This document shows positions 54,435 to 63,121 of a stretch of 64,000 nt of DNA, one piece after another (position 1 is the stretch's first letter; each line of letters starts with the position of its first letter). Both the position numbers and the translations under genes were made by a program. Source of the DNA: Piscinibacter gummiphilus (GTDB lineage: Bacteria; Pseudomonadota; Gammaproteobacteria; Burkholderiales; Burkholderiaceae_C); contig NZ_CP136336.1 in NCBI RefSeq assembly GCF_032681285.1, positions 3,459,001-3,523,000 of the forward strand. The letters run 5' to 3'. The notes below the pieces were generated by a model. The model was not told the origin of the DNA, did not search any database, and saw only the letters and a program-made list of their open reading frames with translations.

Positions 54435-56609
54435 TTATGCGGCGACGGTGCCGTCGAAGTAGCGCCAGTTGGCCCCGTCCGAATAGGCTGGCACCCATGC
54501 GGAATAGCTGACGTAGTCATCTTGGTAGTAGCGCCAGCCGAACGTGATCTGGCCACGCTCTCGGCTTGCCGGCCAAGCACCATCGAGACTGTTTTCGATA
54601 CGAATGCCGGCCCGCGTCGCGTTCCCTTGAAAGAACCCTCCGAGGCCGGTCCCCTGCCCGACTCCCGTGATGGCAGGGGCAGAGCCGTTGAGGTTGACCG
54701 ACTGGAGAATTCCGAGCAAGTTGGACGAGCCAACGAGCTGCAAGCAAGTGCCGAGGTTGTTGCTCAGCGCCATGGTCGGGGCGTTGGTGCTCTGGTTCAC
54801 CCCTCGGATCGCGGTGGTGTTGTTGGCTCGCGCCATGATGGCGGTACGCGTGTAGCCAGAGCTCGTATTGCCTACGAGAAGAATCGCATTGAAGCTCGCG
54901 ACATCCGGCTGGCCGATGGACGCCAGCTCATCGTAGAAGCCGTCTCCGCGGTCCCCCCAGTACCGCATCTGGTTGGTGCGTGCGTCGATCGCCATGGCCT
55001 GCCCTTGCGGAATGACAGTCACTCCGCTCGGGTGAGAGAGAACGCCGGTCACACCAGTGAGGGTTGTTGCCGTTTTCCCCGTCCAGCTGAATGCGTCGCG
55101 GTCTCCGACGACGCCCTCCACCGTGAACGTGTTGGTGTCCATGATCCAGCCGGAGCCGGACGCCGGGAAGTCAGACGTGTCTTTCACGTTGAGTGTGGTA
55201 GCGCCCCCAGCGCATGCGCTCGTCAGGTAGCTGCCGCGCGTCACGAACGACCCTGCGTTGACGTTGATGCCTCGGATGGAGCCGCCGTACAGGCTGTCGG
55301 CGCTCATGCGCCCGGCGAACACCGCATTGCCGTCGGCATCAACGCTGAAGGCCACCGGCCGCTGCGCCGTGTTCGAAGGGTTGACCAGACTGAAGCGGTC
55401 GGCCATCACCATGAAGTGCGACGTCACCGTGCCTGGCGTCGAGCCGGCGCCGGAGGTAGTCATCAGCGAAACGCCGCTGATGATGCCGTCGACGTTGCTG
55501 CGGATCGCCCAGGTCGTGTTCAGCGTGCTGTTGACCGAGTTGGCGTAGGTCAGCAGCTCCTGCTTGATCGAGGCGGCATTCACCTGGCCGGTGTTCGGGT
55601 CGGTGACTGCGGCCTGCACCTGCAGCCACTTGCTCGCCGACACGGCGGCCGGCGACACGGCTGCCAACGCGCCATCCTGAATCAGCGCGCTTGAACCGCC
55701 GATGGAGGCCCAGATGGTGTTGAGCGCCTGCGCGAGCGAGTTGTCCTTGTTGGAGCGCGTCGTCTGCTCGGAGGTGATCGCGGCCTCGGCAGCGTCGATT
55801 CGCGACACCTGCACACCGAGAGATGTGGTGATGGCGGTGTCGGCCGAGGTGCGAGCAGACGTCTCGGCAGCAATCAGCGAGTGCGCCGACCCGACGCTGG
55901 AGGAGACCGTCGACAGGCTCGTTGCCAGCGCAGCATCGCCGTCGATGCGCGCGGTTGTCTCGGCGGCTACCAGGGACAGGGCATTCGACGCGCTCGTAGA
56001 GACGATCGATAGCGAGCTGGCCAGGGCGCTGTCGGCGGCGATGCGAGCCGTTTCTTCGCTGGCAACCAGGGCGACCGCACCATCGGCTGTGGCGGCCACG
56101 GTGGTAATCAGGCTTGCGAGCGACTCGTCGCCTGAGATGCGCTCGGTGACCTCGGTTGCCACGGCCGCGTCGGTTGCGGCAAGGCCGGCGGTCAGCTCGT
56201 CGATCCGCTCGAGGATGTCCTCGAGGTCGCCGGTGAAGTCATCGATCAGCTGGCGGCGCGGCTGGATACGCTCGATCGGCTTGCGCAGGAACTCGTACAC
56301 CTTCGAGGAGGTCACGATGTCGGTGATCGCGTCCAGCACAGCCTGATGCTCAGGCGGCGTCTGGCCAACACCAGCGATGACATCGGCCGAGGCGCCAGTC
56401 AGGACGCGAACGACGGTCTCGGTCGCAAGAGCGCCCACCTCTTCGCGCGTGATGAAGCGCGCCGGGCTGTCCTTGTCCCGGCCGTTGCGGACGTCCCAGG
56501 CGGCGGCCATGGCCTCACACCAGGCCTGCGTCTGAGGGTCGCGAATGCCGTACGTCGGAGGCAGCGCTGGCGCGGCCTGTCGGCGGCCGCCGATGGTGGC
56601 GCTAAACAT
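54435..56609 (-). CDS. Tail fibre protein with DUF1983-like region
   Basis: A 724-residue protein. About residues 130-300 consist of near-repeats of the type ETTARIDGDAALATSLSTV that form extended helical or coiled-coil segments. A DUF1983-like middle part follows (WAIRSNVDGIISGVSLMTTSG, FSVDADGNAVFAGRMSADSLYGGSI), as in phage lambda J-type and other fibre proteins. The C-terminus ends YSAWVPAYSDGANWRYFDG, a receptor-binding tip candidate. Overlaps the nozzle-like gene by 8 nt. Confidence 0.82.
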   Translation of the reverse strand: MFSATIGGRRQAAPALPPTYGIRDPQTQAWCEAMAAAWDVRNGRDKDSPARFITREEVGALATETVVRVLTGASADVIAGVGQTPPEHQAVLDAITDIVTSSKVYEFLRKPIERIQPRRQLIDDFTGDLEDILERIDELTAGLAATDAAVATEVTERISGDESLASLITTVAATADGAVALVASEETARIAADSALASSLSIVSTSASNALSLVAAETTARIDGDAALATSLSTVSSSVGSAHSLIAAETSARTSADTAITTSLGVQVSRIDAAEAAITSEQTTRSNKDNSLAQALNTIWASIGGSSALIQDGALAAVSPAAVSASKWLQVQAAVTDPNTGQVNAASIKQELLTYANSVNSTLNTTWAIRSNVDGIISGVSLMTTSGAGSTPGTVTSHFMVMADRFSLVNPSNTAQRPVAFSVDADGNAVFAGRMSADSLYGGSIRGINVNAGSFVTRGSYLTSACAGGATTLNVKDTSDFPASGSGWIMDTNTFTVEGVVGDRDAFSWTGKTATTLTGVTGVLSHPSGVTVIPQGQAMAIDARTNQMRYWGDRGDGFYDELASIGQPDVASFNAILLVGNTSSGYTRTAIMARANNTTAIRGVNQSTNAPTMALSNNLGTCLQLVGSSNLLGILQSVNLNGSAPAITGVGQGTGLGGFFQGNATRAGIRIENSLDGAWPASRERGQITFGWRYYQDDYVSYSAWVPAYSDGANWRYFDGTVAA

Positions 56610-58533
56610 TCTTCAGCTGCCCCATGCTTTGCCCGAGGAGGAGCTCCTCGACAACCGACGTGCCGACGAGCTTGACCGACCAGCGGCGCGCACTGGGCCC
56701 ATCCGGCAGGCGGAAGTAGCCAGGCGACACCGACATCGTCACCCACTCGACCATCTCGTTCTCGTCCACGGGGTTCGAGTAGTAGAGCGTCATCGTCACA
56801 GCGTTTGAGCTGCGGATGTAGCCGGCCCCCATGTGGTATTGCCGACTGAAGGTGAAGTCCTTGCTGCGCCAGGTGTACGTGTAGCTTGCGCCGCCAGCGA
56901 ACTGGTAGATGCTGTTGCCGACGCTGTAGTACAGCGAATCGGCCACCGGCAGTTGGAACGTTGCGTCGATCTGGTGGTTGAACTGCGTGTACTCGCCTGC
57001 GGCCATCTCATCCATGCGAAGGATGAAGCCGAGCGGGCGGGTGCTCGACGTGGCCACCAGGCAGCCGTCATGCCACGCGAAGCGCATCGAGGCATCGGCG
57101 AGGATCGAGGCGTAGCGGCCCTGCCAGTCATCGCGCGCGAAGAGCTTCTGGCTGGCGCGCAGCGTGGCGCGGCTGCCCACAACGGCGACGATGCCATCGT
57201 GCGATGCGTAGGCACCGACACCGTCCAGCTCAACCATCGAGCGCTGTGCGATGCCGGCCTGCGGCACTGGCAGCTTGATGGCCTGGATGGCGGATGGGTG
57301 CGAGCCCACCACGGCGTAGCCGTACTCGGCGGTTGCCACGATCAGCGACTGCGACGAGAGGCACAGGCCGCGGATCGCCTTCGGGAAGGCGGTGCGGTAC
57401 TGCCAGCTGTGCGGCCGGTAAGGCTCGGAGATGTAGAGGGCGTTGCCGTTGAAGGCGGCGAAGGAGCCGCCAGGCATGCTCACCGCGGCCGTGAGTTCGG
57501 CAGGCGGCGGCTCGTACTCGAGCGTCTCGAGTGCTCCCAGCACCTGGGACGCCTTGTAGCTCGTGTCGATGTAGGTGCCGTCGGCATCGGCGCGCACCTT
57601 GACGTAAGTCGGGCTGGCGCCCATGGTGCGATAAGTGTTGAAGCGGAGGAATGGCCGCAGCCCGGTGAAGTCCGAGGCGGTGAGCGCAACGTCGACGGCC
57701 TGCACGTACGTGGTGTTGATCTGCGCCGCGGGCGACGGACCAGACTCCTCGTTCCAGGTGTTCTCGTTGGTGTAGACGTAGGCGCGGTTCTCGACCACGC
57801 CGTACGCCAGGTCGAGTTGGTAGGCGTTGCCGCTGGTGTTGGTGAGCGTGAGCGTCACGCCTCCCGGCAGCGACGTGGACTGGACCGGGTCTTCGCCGGC
57901 AGTCAGGTTGATCAGCATGACCTGCTTGTCGTCGGTATCCAGCACCAGCACGCTCGCGCGGGCCTCGGCCGTGGCCGGGACGCCAACGCCGCGTGCCGGC
58001 ATGCTGTAGGTGATGCGGCGCAGAGGATTGACGACCGTGAGGGTCATCGAGGCCTCCTGGTAGCGCAAGCCATCGGCCTCATACCAGGCGTCGATAGAGA
58101 TCTCGGCGCCCGGGTAGTCGGGGTACTGATCGAGCTCCACGACCGACAGGGTTGGCGCGACGGTGGGGTTCGGCACGCCCACCTTCCAGCTCGTGCCGGG
58201 CGGCCCGCCAGCTGGGCTCATGCCGTCGGCGGTCGTCACGCGCAGCACGCCGCCGTCGAGGTAGTACACGCGGTTGTGCACGTCCTCGAGCACCGGGCTG
58301 TCGAAGACGTAGGTCTCCGTCGGCCAGGTGAAGAAGTTGAGGCCGTCCTGCGTGTAGATCGTCTTCACGGCCGCAGACAGCGTGGTCAGCAGGAAGCCCT
58401 GCTTCATGGGCATCAGGTGCCCATGCGTGAAGTTGCAGTCGATCGCTTCCTGCGCAGCCGTGTCAGGCAGCAGGTGCGGTGGCATCTGCGGGATCTCCCC
58501 GCCGAAGGTCCGCAGGGAAATCACACCATCCAC
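56602..58533 (-). CDS. Tail nozzle / DNA-stabilisation-like structural protein
   Basis: A 643-residue, beta-rich protein without enzymatic motifs. The opening MDGVISLRTFGGEIPQMPPHLLPDTAAQEAIDC-type start and repeated beta-propeller-like strands (YISEPYRPHSWQYRTAFP, YSVGNSIYQFAGG) resemble the nozzle (T7 gp12, P22 gp10) proteins of podoviruses. It lies just before the fibre gene. Assignment is by pattern and position. Confidence 0.62.
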   Translation of the reverse strand: MDGVISLRTFGGEIPQMPPHLLPDTAAQEAIDCNFTHGHLMPMKQGFLLTTLSAAVKTIYTQDGLNFFTWPTETYVFDSPVLEDVHNRVYYLDGGVLRVTTADGMSPAGGPPGTSWKVGVPNPTVAPTLSVVELDQYPDYPGAEISIDAWYEADGLRYQEASMTLTVVNPLRRITYSMPARGVGVPATAEARASVLVLDTDDKQVMLINLTAGEDPVQSTSLPGGVTLTLTNTSGNAYQLDLAYGVVENRAYVYTNENTWNEESGPSPAAQINTTYVQAVDVALTASDFTGLRPFLRFNTYRTMGASPTYVKVRADADGTYIDTSYKASQVLGALETLEYEPPPAELTAAVSMPGGSFAAFNGNALYISEPYRPHSWQYRTAFPKAIRGLCLSSQSLIVATAEYGYAVVGSHPSAIQAIKLPVPQAGIAQRSMVELDGVGAYASHDGIVAVVGSRATLRASQKLFARDDWQGRYASILADASMRFAWHDGCLVATSSTRPLGFILRMDEMAAGEYTQFNHQIDATFQLPVADSLYYSVGNSIYQFAGGASYTYTWRSKDFTFSRQYHMGAGYIRSSNAVTMTLYYSNPVDENEMVEWVTMSVSPGYFRLPDGPSARRWSVKLVGTSVVEELLLGQSMGQLKNV

Positions 58534-58545
58534 TGGAGGCTCCGA

Positions 58546-58881
58546 TCAGGGCTTGCGGCGATGCGGAACGCGGCGCGGCTCTCCGCGGTCCACGGGATGC
58601 GAGTCACCAGGTGGTGCCACCTGGGACGCAAGGGCGGCAGAAGGCTCGCCGACGGCGGGCGCCGCAGCGACCTTGCGATCCTCCAGCTGCTTCTGCAGCA
58701 GGCCGCACACGTTGCGAACCTCGGCGAGCGCCTTCGTCAGCACCGCCACCTCAGCTTCTCGCTGAGCAACGGCGTTCAGCGCGGTGTCGCGCTGCCGCTG
58801 GATCGCCTTGATGAACTCTTCGTCGAGCATCGAGAAAGCGGGCGCTTCCGCTGCCTGGTCGGGCTTTGCTTCGTTGGTCAT
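58546..58881 (-). CDS. Small coiled-coil phage protein
   Basis: A 111-residue hydrophilic protein. Residues 20-70 are predicted coiled coil (EEFIKAIQRQRDTALNAVAQ, then EVAVLTKALAEVRNVCGLLQ), followed by a disordered Pro/Arg-rich tail. It is 12 nt upstream of the nozzle-like gene. No family is recognised. Confidence 0.6.
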   Translation of the reverse strand: MTNEAKPDQAAEAPAFSMLDEEFIKAIQRQRDTALNAVAQREAEVAVLTKALAEVRNVCGLLQKQLEDRKVAAAPAVGEPSAALASQVAPPGDSHPVDRGEPRRVPHRRKP

Positions 58882-58920
58882 AAACGGATTGTTCCCGGCA
58901 CAACTCTTTGTTGCAAGCCC

Positions 58921-60723
58921 TCAGCGGGCGCACGCGCCCTGGCTGGCAGCCGCGCCCGTGACCACCACGTTGTTCGATACCGTCGAGCCAGGCGAGGCGA
59001 CCGATGCTGCAGCACCACCGGCGCCGGCAGCGGCCAGGCACAGGGTGTTGTTGCGCACGACCGCCCCCTCATCGGGCACGTCGCCGCCGGCGTACTGGCC
59101 GGCGATGTTGATGCCGGGGGTAGAGATGGGCTGCGTGCGGATCACGCGGTTCCCCTCGACCACGATGCCTGGCGCCGACTGGGCGACGATGGCGCTGCCT
59201 CCGTTGACCAGGGTGTTGCCCCGAACGACGGTGTTGCGGAACCACTCCGGCGTGGTGTAGCCCTGGGTGATCGACATCAGGTAGCAGCCCGGCGCCGACG
59301 GGCCCTGCTCGATCAGGTTGCCCTCGATCAGCAGGCCATCGATCTGGCCGTGGAAGGTCATGTTGCCGCCGCGGCACTCGCCGTCGACGGTCGAGTTGCG
59401 CAGGTAGCGGTTGTTGCGCAGAGCGATGTTGTGGCCGCCGCCGATGTACGTGCCGTGGTCGAAGATGCTGCCGCTGAAGTTGTTGGCCTCGAAGACGTTG
59501 CCCTCTGCGAGGAAGTTGTTGTAGTGGCCGAGCAGCCCCATCGCGCGGTTGTGATGGATGTTGTTGTTGCGCAGGGTGATGTTGGTCACCGTGTGCTGGT
59601 CGGTGTCGTTCGAGTTGATGGCGATTCGGAAGCCGGTGATCTCGGTGTTCTCGATCGTCACGTCTCGCACGGTCTGCACGAACCAGATGCCCCACTCTGC
59701 CGTGCCCATGCCATCGAGCCTCAGGTTGCGGAACACGTAGCCGCCGTCGTTGCTGGTGTTGTTCCACCCGCCGCCCAGGTTGAACATGTTGCCGCTCGCC
59801 ACGCGCAGCAGCGGCCCGGGCCCGGCGCCGTAGGCATCGAAGACGATCGGCGCTGCGGCGCTCGATTGCATGTTCTCGATACGCATGGACACGTTCGCCC
59901 AGGCGCCGCTTCGGTTGAGCAGCACCTGCGAGCCCGCAGGCAGTGCGTTCACGTTGAGGCCGGAGAGCGAGCGGCGCGGGCGGTCTTCGCTGCGGCCATC
60001 GGAGGCATCGCTTCCCGGCACGCAGCCAGCAGCCGCTCCTGGCTGGCAGTCGGACAGGTAGATCGTGGTGGCGCCAGGCGCAGGCGCAGGCGCAGGCGCA
60101 GGCGCAGGCGCAGGCGCAGGCGCAGGCGCAGGCGCAGGCGCAGGCGCAGGCGCAGGCGCAGGTGCAGGTGCAGGTGCAGGTGCAGGTGCGGGTGCGGGTG
60201 CGGGTGCCGGGGCCGGGGCCGGGGCTGGGCTCGGCGCCGGAGCCGGAGCCGGCGCGGGTGCCGCCGCGAAGGTGCCATAGCAGGCCTTGCCGATCTGCGG
60301 CGCGGGGTCGCGGCCGAAGAACGCGTTCGTGCACTGCACGAGGCCGCTCACATCGCGCTCGACATAGGATGTCTCGGTGCCATAGCGCACGACGCTGGCA
60401 GTCGGGGCGACGAACGAGCCACCCTCCTGCACCAGGGCGCGCCACACCGGCGCTGGGGCGGGTGCTGGGGCAGGCGCTGGGGCGGCCGCGTCGGCGATTC
60501 CCTGGATCTTCAGCGTGTAGGCGGCGCCAGGAGGCACCCCGGCACGGCACTGACGCACGGCGGCGCCAATCAGGTCATTGGTCGCCATCGCCGGCACGGG
60601 GCACGACTGAAGAACCATGCCCGTGCCTGCGCCGGCATGGCGAGTGACGGGGCCGACGACCGTCTGGGCGACGGCGAGCGAGGATGCAGACAGCGCTGCG
60701 AGCAGACAAAGATTCTTCTTCAT
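58921..60723 (-). CDS. Exported right-handed beta-helix protein with long Ala-Pro linker
   Basis: A 600-residue protein starting at ATG 60723 with a cleavable signal peptide (MKKNLCLLAALSASSLAVAQ). Then comes a small Cys-containing domain, an (Ala-Pro)n linker at about residues 175-220 encoded by a hexanucleotide repeat, a short module (DCQPGAAAGCVPGSD, then PRRSLSGLNVNALPAGS) and a parallel beta-helix of Asn-rich turns (NNNIHHNRAMGLLGHYNN, NRYLRNSTVDGECRGGNMTF). Such folds bind or cleave polysaccharide. A signal peptide is unusual for a virion protein, so it may act outside the lysogen. Paralogous to the next gene upstream. Confidence 0.8.
   Translation of the reverse strand: MKKNLCLLAALSASSLAVAQTVVGPVTRHAGAGTGMVLQSCPVPAMATNDLIGAAVRQCRAGVPPGAAYTLKIQGIADAAAPAPAPAPAPAPVWRALVQEGGSFVAPTASVVRYGTETSYVERDVSGLVQCTNAFFGRDPAPQIGKACYGTFAAAPAPAPAPAPSPAPAPAPAPAPAPAPAPAPAPAPAPAPAPAPAPAPAPAPAPAPAPAPAPAPGATTIYLSDCQPGAAAGCVPGSDASDGRSEDRPRRSLSGLNVNALPAGSQVLLNRSGAWANVSMRIENMQSSAAAPIVFDAYGAGPGPLLRVASGNMFNLGGGWNNTSNDGGYVFRNLRLDGMGTAEWGIWFVQTVRDVTIENTEITGFRIAINSNDTDQHTVTNITLRNNNIHHNRAMGLLGHYNNFLAEGNVFEANNFSGSIFDHGTYIGGGHNIALRNNRYLRNSTVDGECRGGNMTFHGQIDGLLIEGNLIEQGPSAPGCYLMSITQGYTTPEWFRNTVVRGNTLVNGGSAIVAQSAPGIVVEGNRVIRTQPISTPGINIAGQYAGGDVPDEGAVVRNNTLCLAAAGAGGAAASVASPGSTVSNNVVVTGAAASQGACAR
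60074..60208. repeat. Hexanucleotide (GCAGGC)n tandem array encoding Ala-Pro repeats
   Basis: About 14 uninterrupted GCAGGC units run from about 60075 to 60160, followed by GTGCAG and then GTGCGG variants to about 60208. In the beta-helix gene this encodes alternating Ala and Pro. Slippage by whole units would change linker length without shifting frame. On the opposite strand the same run yields meaningless Gly-Ala frames. Confidence 0.85.
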
Positions 60724-60746
60724 GAAATTCTTCCTTGTGGTTGGGC

Positions 60747-62405
60747 TCACCGCAGCTCGCCTGGAGGGCTAACCGTGATGCAAGTGGTGGCGCCGTACTC
60801 ATGAGCGCCGATGTCGGGGGTGCTGTCTCGCTCGCACGAAACGGCGTCGAAGCGGGGGGCTTCGGTGACGCGGCCGACGTTGCGAAGATTCACGCCCGGC
60901 GTCAGCAGCCAGTTGTTTCCCGACGTGGGCGTGCTGAAGCCAGTCGACGTGTTGCCACCATTGATGTCGTAGCCAGCGCCTTGGGCGAGGGTCAGCGACG
61001 CATGGCCGCTAGACCAGTTGCCAGGTGAGTCGCACCAGTTGTAGTTCCAGATGGACAGGTTGGCGATGATGGGTGGCGCGAAGCAGGTCGCGCCGCCGGC
61101 AGCCGCAGCAGACGAGATGCGCACCGCGTTGTTGAACACCTTGTGGCCGGTGCCGCCCGTGATCTGGATCTGCGGGCCAGAGGTGGAGGTGTTGATGTCG
61201 ATCGAGTTGTTCTTCACCGTCATATTGCCCATCGGGCAATAGGCGGCGTCGCCTGGCTGGCTGGGGTTGCCGATCGAGATTGCGGCGCCCTGCCCGGTCG
61301 TGACCGTGCGGATGATCTTGTTGTTCTGGACCGTGCCGCCTGCGGTGAGCAGCAGCGCCATGGATGACCCGCCGACGTTCACCACGGTGTTGCTATCGAT
61401 CATGGCTCGCCGCACGCACTCCTGGTCGGTGCCGTAGCCGTCGATGATCGAGATTCCGTAGCAATACGGCGTCGCGTTGGGGACGACGATCACGTTGTTG
61501 CTGATCGTCATCTGGTCGACGTTGCCGCGCGCAGTGATGTTGCCCGACTCGCACTGCTGCGTTGAGACCCGCGTCGAGTTGTCGACGAGGATGTTCCCGT
61601 CGATCACGATGTCATTCTGAGGAGTGGCGCCGCCGATGTAGAGGGCGTGCTCGAGCGCGAACGAATCAGACAGCGGGTCCGGCAGCTTGTTGTTTCGGTA
61701 GAGCCGGTTCTTGCGAATCAGCAGGTGCGTGGCGGCGCCGACGATGCCGTTCTGCGAGTTGTCGTGGATGTCGTTGTTGTAGAAGGTGAGGTAGCTGTTG
61801 TTCTGGTCCGTCGCGATGTTGAAGGCGTTGGCCCAGTTGTCGTACTCCATGTTCTCGAACCGGACATGGGTCGAGCTGCCATAGATCGCCGTGGCCTCAC
61901 TGCCGGTGGCCAGCGGGCCAGCCTTGGTGATCCGAATGCCTCGGAAGATGTAGCCACCATGGCGTTGCGCCGGGCAGCTCGGAGGCCCTTGCCAGCAGAA
62001 GAAGCCGACATAGATCGCGCCCGTGGCGCTGCTCGGCCACTGCAGCGTCGGCCGCTGCGCCGAGTTGGTGAAGCAGTCCCAGTCCTCGATGACGATGGGT
62101 TGCTCGCGCGTCGCGTTCGCGTTCTGGATGATGTAGAGGCTCAGGCCCGTCCAGCCACTGCCGCGGCAGAGCCGCACAGCGCTGCCGGCCGGCAGCGCGT
62201 TGATCGCGTTGGCGTCGGGCAGCGTGCGGCGCGGCGACAGCGGCGTGGCGCCCTGGTTTGACCCGTCGGTGCCTGGGATGCAGTTCGGCACGTCGGCGAC
62301 TGCGGGGTCGCAGTCCTGGTAGTACCGAATGACCGCCTGCGCGGAGGCGTCGACATGGCCGAGCGCCATGAACGCCAGGAAGAGGATCGAGAGGAGTTGC
62401 TTCAT
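60747..62405 (-). CDS. Exported right-handed beta-helix protein (paralogue)
   Basis: A 552-residue protein with a signal peptide (MKQLLSILFLAFMALGHVDA, cleavage soon after). It begins with the same module as its neighbour (DCDPAVADVPNCIPGTDGS, then SPRRTLPDANAINALPAGS). A pectate-lyase-like parallel beta-helix follows, with Asn-rich coils such as NNSYLTFYNNDIHDNSQNG and NKIIRTVTTGQGAAISIGN. It ends with a domain like those of secreted bacterial beta-helix proteins (VNLRNVGRVTEAPRFDAV, DIGAHEYGA). ATG overlaps the stop of the preceding Calx-beta gene by 4 nt, and its end is 24 nt from the next beta-helix start. Confidence 0.8.
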   Translation of the reverse strand: MKQLLSILFLAFMALGHVDASAQAVIRYYQDCDPAVADVPNCIPGTDGSNQGATPLSPRRTLPDANAINALPAGSAVRLCRGSGWTGLSLYIIQNANATREQPIVIEDWDCFTNSAQRPTLQWPSSATGAIYVGFFCWQGPPSCPAQRHGGYIFRGIRITKAGPLATGSEATAIYGSSTHVRFENMEYDNWANAFNIATDQNNSYLTFYNNDIHDNSQNGIVGAATHLLIRKNRLYRNNKLPDPLSDSFALEHALYIGGATPQNDIVIDGNILVDNSTRVSTQQCESGNITARGNVDQMTISNNVIVVPNATPYCYGISIIDGYGTDQECVRRAMIDSNTVVNVGGSSMALLLTAGGTVQNNKIIRTVTTGQGAAISIGNPSQPGDAAYCPMGNMTVKNNSIDINTSTSGPQIQITGGTGHKVFNNAVRISSAAAAGGATCFAPPIIANLSIWNYNWCDSPGNWSSGHASLTLAQGAGYDINGGNTSTGFSTPTSGNNWLLTPGVNLRNVGRVTEAPRFDAVSCERDSTPDIGAHEYGATTCITVSPPGELR

Positions 62406-63121
62406 GCTGCGTCTTCGTCTTTGTCGTGGCTCATGCGGCCGAGCGTCCCGTTCTCAACCGGCGCAATGCGCCAGTAGTAGCGGCCAGCTGCGATGCCACT
62501 GATGACCTGCGAGCGGGCGCTGCCGTTCGAGATGTATTGGCGGTAGGGGAAGGCCGTGTAGGCGCTGTCTTCGTCCAGCTGGTTCGGGCCGAAGAGGAGC
62601 ACCCACGCGGTGGGCGCGCCCTCAGGCTCGCCCCACTCGGCGGTGAAGCTGGCTGAGCCAGCGGGCGCCGCGACGCTGTCTTGCCACGCGCCACCAGCGC
62701 CAGGCGTCGTGTCGTTGTCGGTGATGGTCCCGGTGCCGGATGCGCCGCCGATGGTGAGCGTGTAGGTCTCCTGCGCCTCGACGCTCAGGTCGTCGACCGT
62801 GGGCACCGTCACCGTGAACGACGAGACACCAGCAGGAACCGTGATGGTCCCGCCAGAAATCGTCACGCTGTTGCTGAAGTTCGCGTTCGACAGCGAGCTC
62901 GTGTAGTCGACACCGCCGCCGGTCGCCGAGCTGCCGCTGAAGGCGAGAGCGAAGGAGACCGGGCTCGATGGCGCACCGGAGAGCGTCACCGTGTGAACGA
63001 TGTTGCTGCCCTCGACCGCGCTTGTGCTCGAGACGACCGAGACGGTCGGCGGCGGTGGTGGGGGCGGCGCCGGCGCCGGTGCCGGCGCCTTCCACGTCAG
63101 GATGGCGCGACGGAACTTCAT
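62402..63121 (-). CDS. Calx-beta domain phage structural protein
   Basis: A 239-residue protein starting at ATG 63121 (MKFRRAILTWKAPAPAP). After a Pro-rich linker there is one Calx-beta domain (VSVVSSTSAVEGSNIVHTVT through QETYTLTIGGASGTGTITDND), a calcium-binding beta-sandwich common in adhesins. The rest is a second beta domain (WVLLFGPNQLDEDSAYTAF). It overlaps both neighbours by 4 nt. A role in the virion surface or adsorption is likely but unproven. Confidence 0.75.
   Translation of the reverse strand: MKFRRAILTWKAPAPAPAPPPPPPPTVSVVSSTSAVEGSNIVHTVTLSGAPSSPVSFALAFSGSSATGGGVDYTSSLSNANFSNSVTISGGTITVPAGVSSFTVTVPTVDDLSVEAQETYTLTIGGASGTGTITDNDTTPGAGGAWQDSVAAPAGSASFTAEWGEPEGAPTAWVLLFGPNQLDEDSAYTAFPYRQYISNGSARSQVISGIAAGRYYWRIAPVENGTLGRMSHDKDEDAA

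Noticed and set aside
60074..60208. CRISPR-like array
   Set aside because: It is a simple contiguous hexamer repeat without spacers and it encodes an Ala-Pro linker in frame.
56833..60804. A 1323-codon plus-strand open frame across the nozzle and beta-helix genes
   Set aside because: It contains a pure poly-Arg run where the hexamer repeat is read in another frame and no family similarity; it is a shadow of the minus-strand genes.
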